DNA of 57,042 nucleotides from an uncultured Lachnoclostridium sp. (GTDB lineage Bacteria > Bacillota > Clostridia > Lachnospirales > Lachnospiraceae): positions 1 to 57,042 of the forward strand of contig CAKNJS010000012.1 of the NCBI GenBank assembly GCA_930986645.1, written 5' to 3'. Position numbers and translations under genes: made by a program. Numbering within the stretch: the first letter of the stretch is position 1; each line of letters starts with the position of its first letter. Of this stretch, positions 55,308 to 57,042 are shown piece after piece. The notes below the pieces were generated by a model. The model was given only the letters and a program-made list of their open reading frames with translations. It was not told where the DNA came from and did no database searches.

Positions 55308-55308
55308 A

Positions 55309-56736
55309 CTAATTTGAACTGTTTTCTTCCTTTTCTTTATCAGATGATACGGATGTGTCTGATGTATCCTCACTGTCTGAAGCATCGTCATCTTCCGTAT
55401 TATCATCCGTCTCTCCCGAAGTTTTCTCTTCGCTCTTAGTAGTACTTGTATTCTTTTCCGGCCTTTCATAGCCGAGCCCTGCCAGACCTGAATGGGCCCG
55501 GTCAAGACAGTCTGTCAGGTTATCCAGAAGATCATGCCGTCCATATGCATCGCTCAAAATCACAAGTACATAAGGATGATCCCCTTTCATAACAATTCCG
55601 GCATCATTTTGTACATTATAGTAAGGATCATCACCGTCAGCTATCCAGCCTGCCTTGGAATAGACAGTATATTGCTCTCCAAGAGTTTCGGAAATTGATG
55701 ATTCCTCTGTCCCTATATACAGATCTCTTATAGTATCTGCATTATTCTGACCTGACATGAAATAATCATACATATAACACCAGATTTTAGTAAAATCCCG
55801 GGAACATATCGGTCCGTAGGATCCATCCGTCATTGCCACGTTCGGAACTCCAAGTTCCGCAGTCCAGTCATTGAAGCCGGACTTCCCATATGTATTTATC
55901 AGAGTAAAGTAATCACTGTTGCTTGACCAGCTTATCGTATCCGAAATCGTCGAATACATATCTGAGACTGAGCTGGGATATTCCTGTGCAATCCATACTA
56001 CATAAGGACCTTTAATAGCACTTGCACTGTAATATTTTTCATCCGGGCGATAACTGATTCCCCCTCCTGTATTCAAATCATAAAGAACAAAACCAGCCGA
56101 ATATCCCTCTGCTGTTAACGAATCAATACTTGTCTGAATATCACTGAGCATATTGTCATACATTTCTTTTTCCACAGGTCCGTCCCAGCTGATTGTAAGT
56201 TCGCTGCCTTCCTTTTCAAGAATATTAACAAATGGCTCATCGACTACTTCAGGTTTTTCCTTTTCCACCGCAGCATCTGCGGCATCAGCAGTATTAGTTT
56301 TTTCTTTATCATTTCCAAGGCTCCTCAAAAACGACAGCAGAAAAACCACAAATAAAATTACTATCAATAGAAGACCAAAAAGAAAAATTCTTCTTCGCAG
56401 TATTCTTTTTCTTCTTGCCTTCAATCTCTGTAATCTCCGCCTTCTGATATATTCATATTCCTCTGTCTCTTCCGGAGTCCTGTCAGGGTATCGGTATCGC
56501 GGCGGATATATCCCCGCTCCCGAATATCCATTATTCCTCTGCTGTGTTCTCTGAGTATAAGCATTTGTATTAGTTCTTCTGCGCTGCGCAAGCTGCCAGT
56601 CTATTTGCGGTGAAGGATTCTGCTCTCTGCCGTAATATCCTCTATATTCACTATTCGTGTCCCTTCTGGCTGAACTATATCTCTGTCTGTACCTTGAAGA
56701 ATCGTAATGACTGCCGTATCTCCTCTCATCCTCCAT
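55309..56736 (-). CDS. Membrane-anchored class A beta-lactamase-fold serine hydrolase
   Basis: 475 residues. A cytoplasmic Tyr/Arg-rich head (about 1-112), one membrane helix near 113-135 and a beta-lactamase-like domain with SxxK (SAIKGPYV near 245), SNSDYFTL near 280 and KAGW near 370 (KTG-like). The C-terminus is a long Ser/Thr/Asp/Glu-rich tail (about 425-475). AAAGGAG precedes the ATG. No antibiotic role can be inferred: the usual omega loop Glu is not clear. A cell-wall-related hydrolase or peptidase is more likely. First gene of the operon running to rsmI. Confidence 0.86.
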   Translation of the reverse strand: MEDERRYGSHYDSSRYRQRYSSARRDTNSEYRGYYGREQNPSPQIDWQLAQRRRTNTNAYTQRTQQRNNGYSGAGIYPPRYRYPDRTPEETEEYEYIRRRRLQRLKARRKRILRRRIFLFGLLLIVILFVVFLLSFLRSLGNDKEKTNTADAADAAVEKEKPEVVDEPFVNILEKEGSELTISWDGPVEKEMYDNMLSDIQTSIDSLTAEGYSAGFVLYDLNTGGGISYRPDEKYYSASAIKGPYVVWIAQEYPSSVSDMYSTISDTISWSSNSDYFTLINTYGKSGFNDWTAELGVPNVAMTDGSYGPICSRDFTKIWCYMYDYFMSGQNNADTIRDLYIGTEESSISETLGEQYTVYSKAGWIADGDDPYYNVQNDAGIVMKGDHPYVLVILSDAYGRHDLLDNLTDCLDRAHSGLAGLGYERPEKNTSTTKSEEKTSGETDDNTEDDDASDSEDTSDTSVSSDKEKEENSSN

Positions 56737-56798
56737 TTCTGTATTGCTCCTTTTCTCTCATTTTCCTCTTAAGTACTAGTCATTCCATCCTGTCTAAT

Positions 56799-56804
56799 AT
56801 TATA
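56799..56804 (-). promoter_or_regulatory. -10 element of the serine hydrolase operon
   Basis: TATAAT on the minus strand about 62 bp upstream of the ATG, no good -35. The tRNA-Lys gene lies 75 bp upstream in the same direction, so read-through from the tRNA is also possible. Confidence 0.35.
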
Positions 56805-56879
56805 TCATATCATGTTTCATATAAATAAACATCTTTTTATAAAAAAAAGACCGAAGAATACTCTACGATCTTCTCTTCA

Positions 56880-56952
56880 TGAGCGTGCGGGGATTCGAAC
56901 CCCGGACAACTTGATTAAAAGTCAAGTGCTCTACCACCTGAGCTACACGCCC
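56880..56952 (-). tRNA. tRNA-Lys (TTT)
   Basis: Complete 73-nt cloverleaf on the minus strand: acceptor GGGCGTG with CACGCTC (one G-T pair), D arm GCTC-AGGTGGTA-GAGC, anticodon stem CTTGA/TCAAG with loop CTTTTAA (anticodon TTT), T arm CCGGG-GTTCGAAT-CCCGG-like and discriminator A. No CCA encoded. Confidence 0.95.
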
Positions 56953-57006
56953 TTATTCAATTATCTATCTCTCTGTACCCGCTATGCTATTCATTACAGA
57001 GAAAAA

Positions 57007-57042
57007 TGCCCAGAGCCGGAATCGAACCAGCGACACGAGGAT
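57007..57042 (-). tRNA. tRNA 3' half, probably tRNA-Phe
   Basis: On the minus strand the 3' part of a tRNA is seen: anticodon-stem strand ATCCTC, variable loop GTGTC, T arm GCTGG-TTCGATT-CCGGC, acceptor TCTGGGC and discriminator A, with no CCA. The anticodon lies outside the window. The variable loop and the ATCCTC strand match Firmicutes tRNA-Phe, so identity is likely, not proven. Confidence 0.75.

Noticed and set aside
55309-56736. True beta-lactamase
   Set aside because: The SxxK fold is visible, but the omega-loop Glu and a standard KTG are not clear, and it heads an informational operon.

Overview
The window looks like a piece of a gut Firmicutes chromosome, most likely family Lachnospiraceae. 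The reasons are strong AGGAGG-type ribosome binding sites, the sporulation-associated genes spmA, spmB and ricT/yaaT, Gram-positive cell-wall sorting signals on giant secreted glycosidases, a holB-ricT-trmN6-rsmI cluster typical of Clostridia, and tRNAs without an encoded CCA. The species cannot be named from sequence alone.

Layout. 1-9.3 kb: partial tRNA-Cys; a response regulator/histidine kinase/PepSY lipoprotein group with a likely autoregulated lipoprotein promoter; a divergent M18 aminopeptidase; a frameshifted capA-type gene; and a second two-component system with a very large kinase. 9.4-14.3 kb: a sugar operon (AraC regulator, DUF4867 protein, fucose/arabinose-type isomerase, xylulokinase) interrupted by a roughly 225 bp element built of nested palindromes. 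14.4-17.6 kb: two membrane-anchored proteins of unknown role (YARHG; zinc ribbon) and a GH25 lysozyme with two LysM repeats. 17.7-29.1 kb: a glycan-foraging locus with a 1739-residue GH95 alpha-L-fucosidase, an AraC regulator and a roughly 1670-residue beta-helix glycosidase whose reading frame is broken by one in-frame TAA. Both enzymes end in the same AVQTGDTT sorting signal.

29.4-36.7 kb is the most unusual part. A four-gene operon encodes (in transcription order) a zinc-ribbon/TIR/ankyrin protein, an SPFH protein with a SHOCT tail, a HerA/DUF87-type ATPase and a 113-residue very acidic protein. It looks like an immune or stress-response module; the TIR domain keeps the conserved Glu expected of an NAD-cleaving enzyme. 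The operon is flanked by two direct copies of a roughly 175 bp unit, each consisting of a -10 promoter element, a structured RNA with an exposed C6 tract, a compensatory-changing central hairpin and a bidirectional terminator. I read these as two paralogous small RNA genes that may also mark the edges of the cassette.

36.7-49.6 kb: alpha/beta hydrolase and citrate synthase; GH3 hexosaminidase, tatD and rsmA; purC; a voltage-gated-type K+ channel with an RCK-C tail; an aldo/keto reductase; spmA and spmB separated by a DUF885 peptidase gene; an ABC ATPase with an abnormal signature motif. 49.7-57 kb: an informational operon (serine hydrolase, PLP decarboxylase, guanylate kinase-like protein, holB, ricT, trmN6, rsmI) followed by tRNA-Lys and a partial probable tRNA-Phe. 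No CRISPR array, rRNA, integrase or IS transposase gene was seen.
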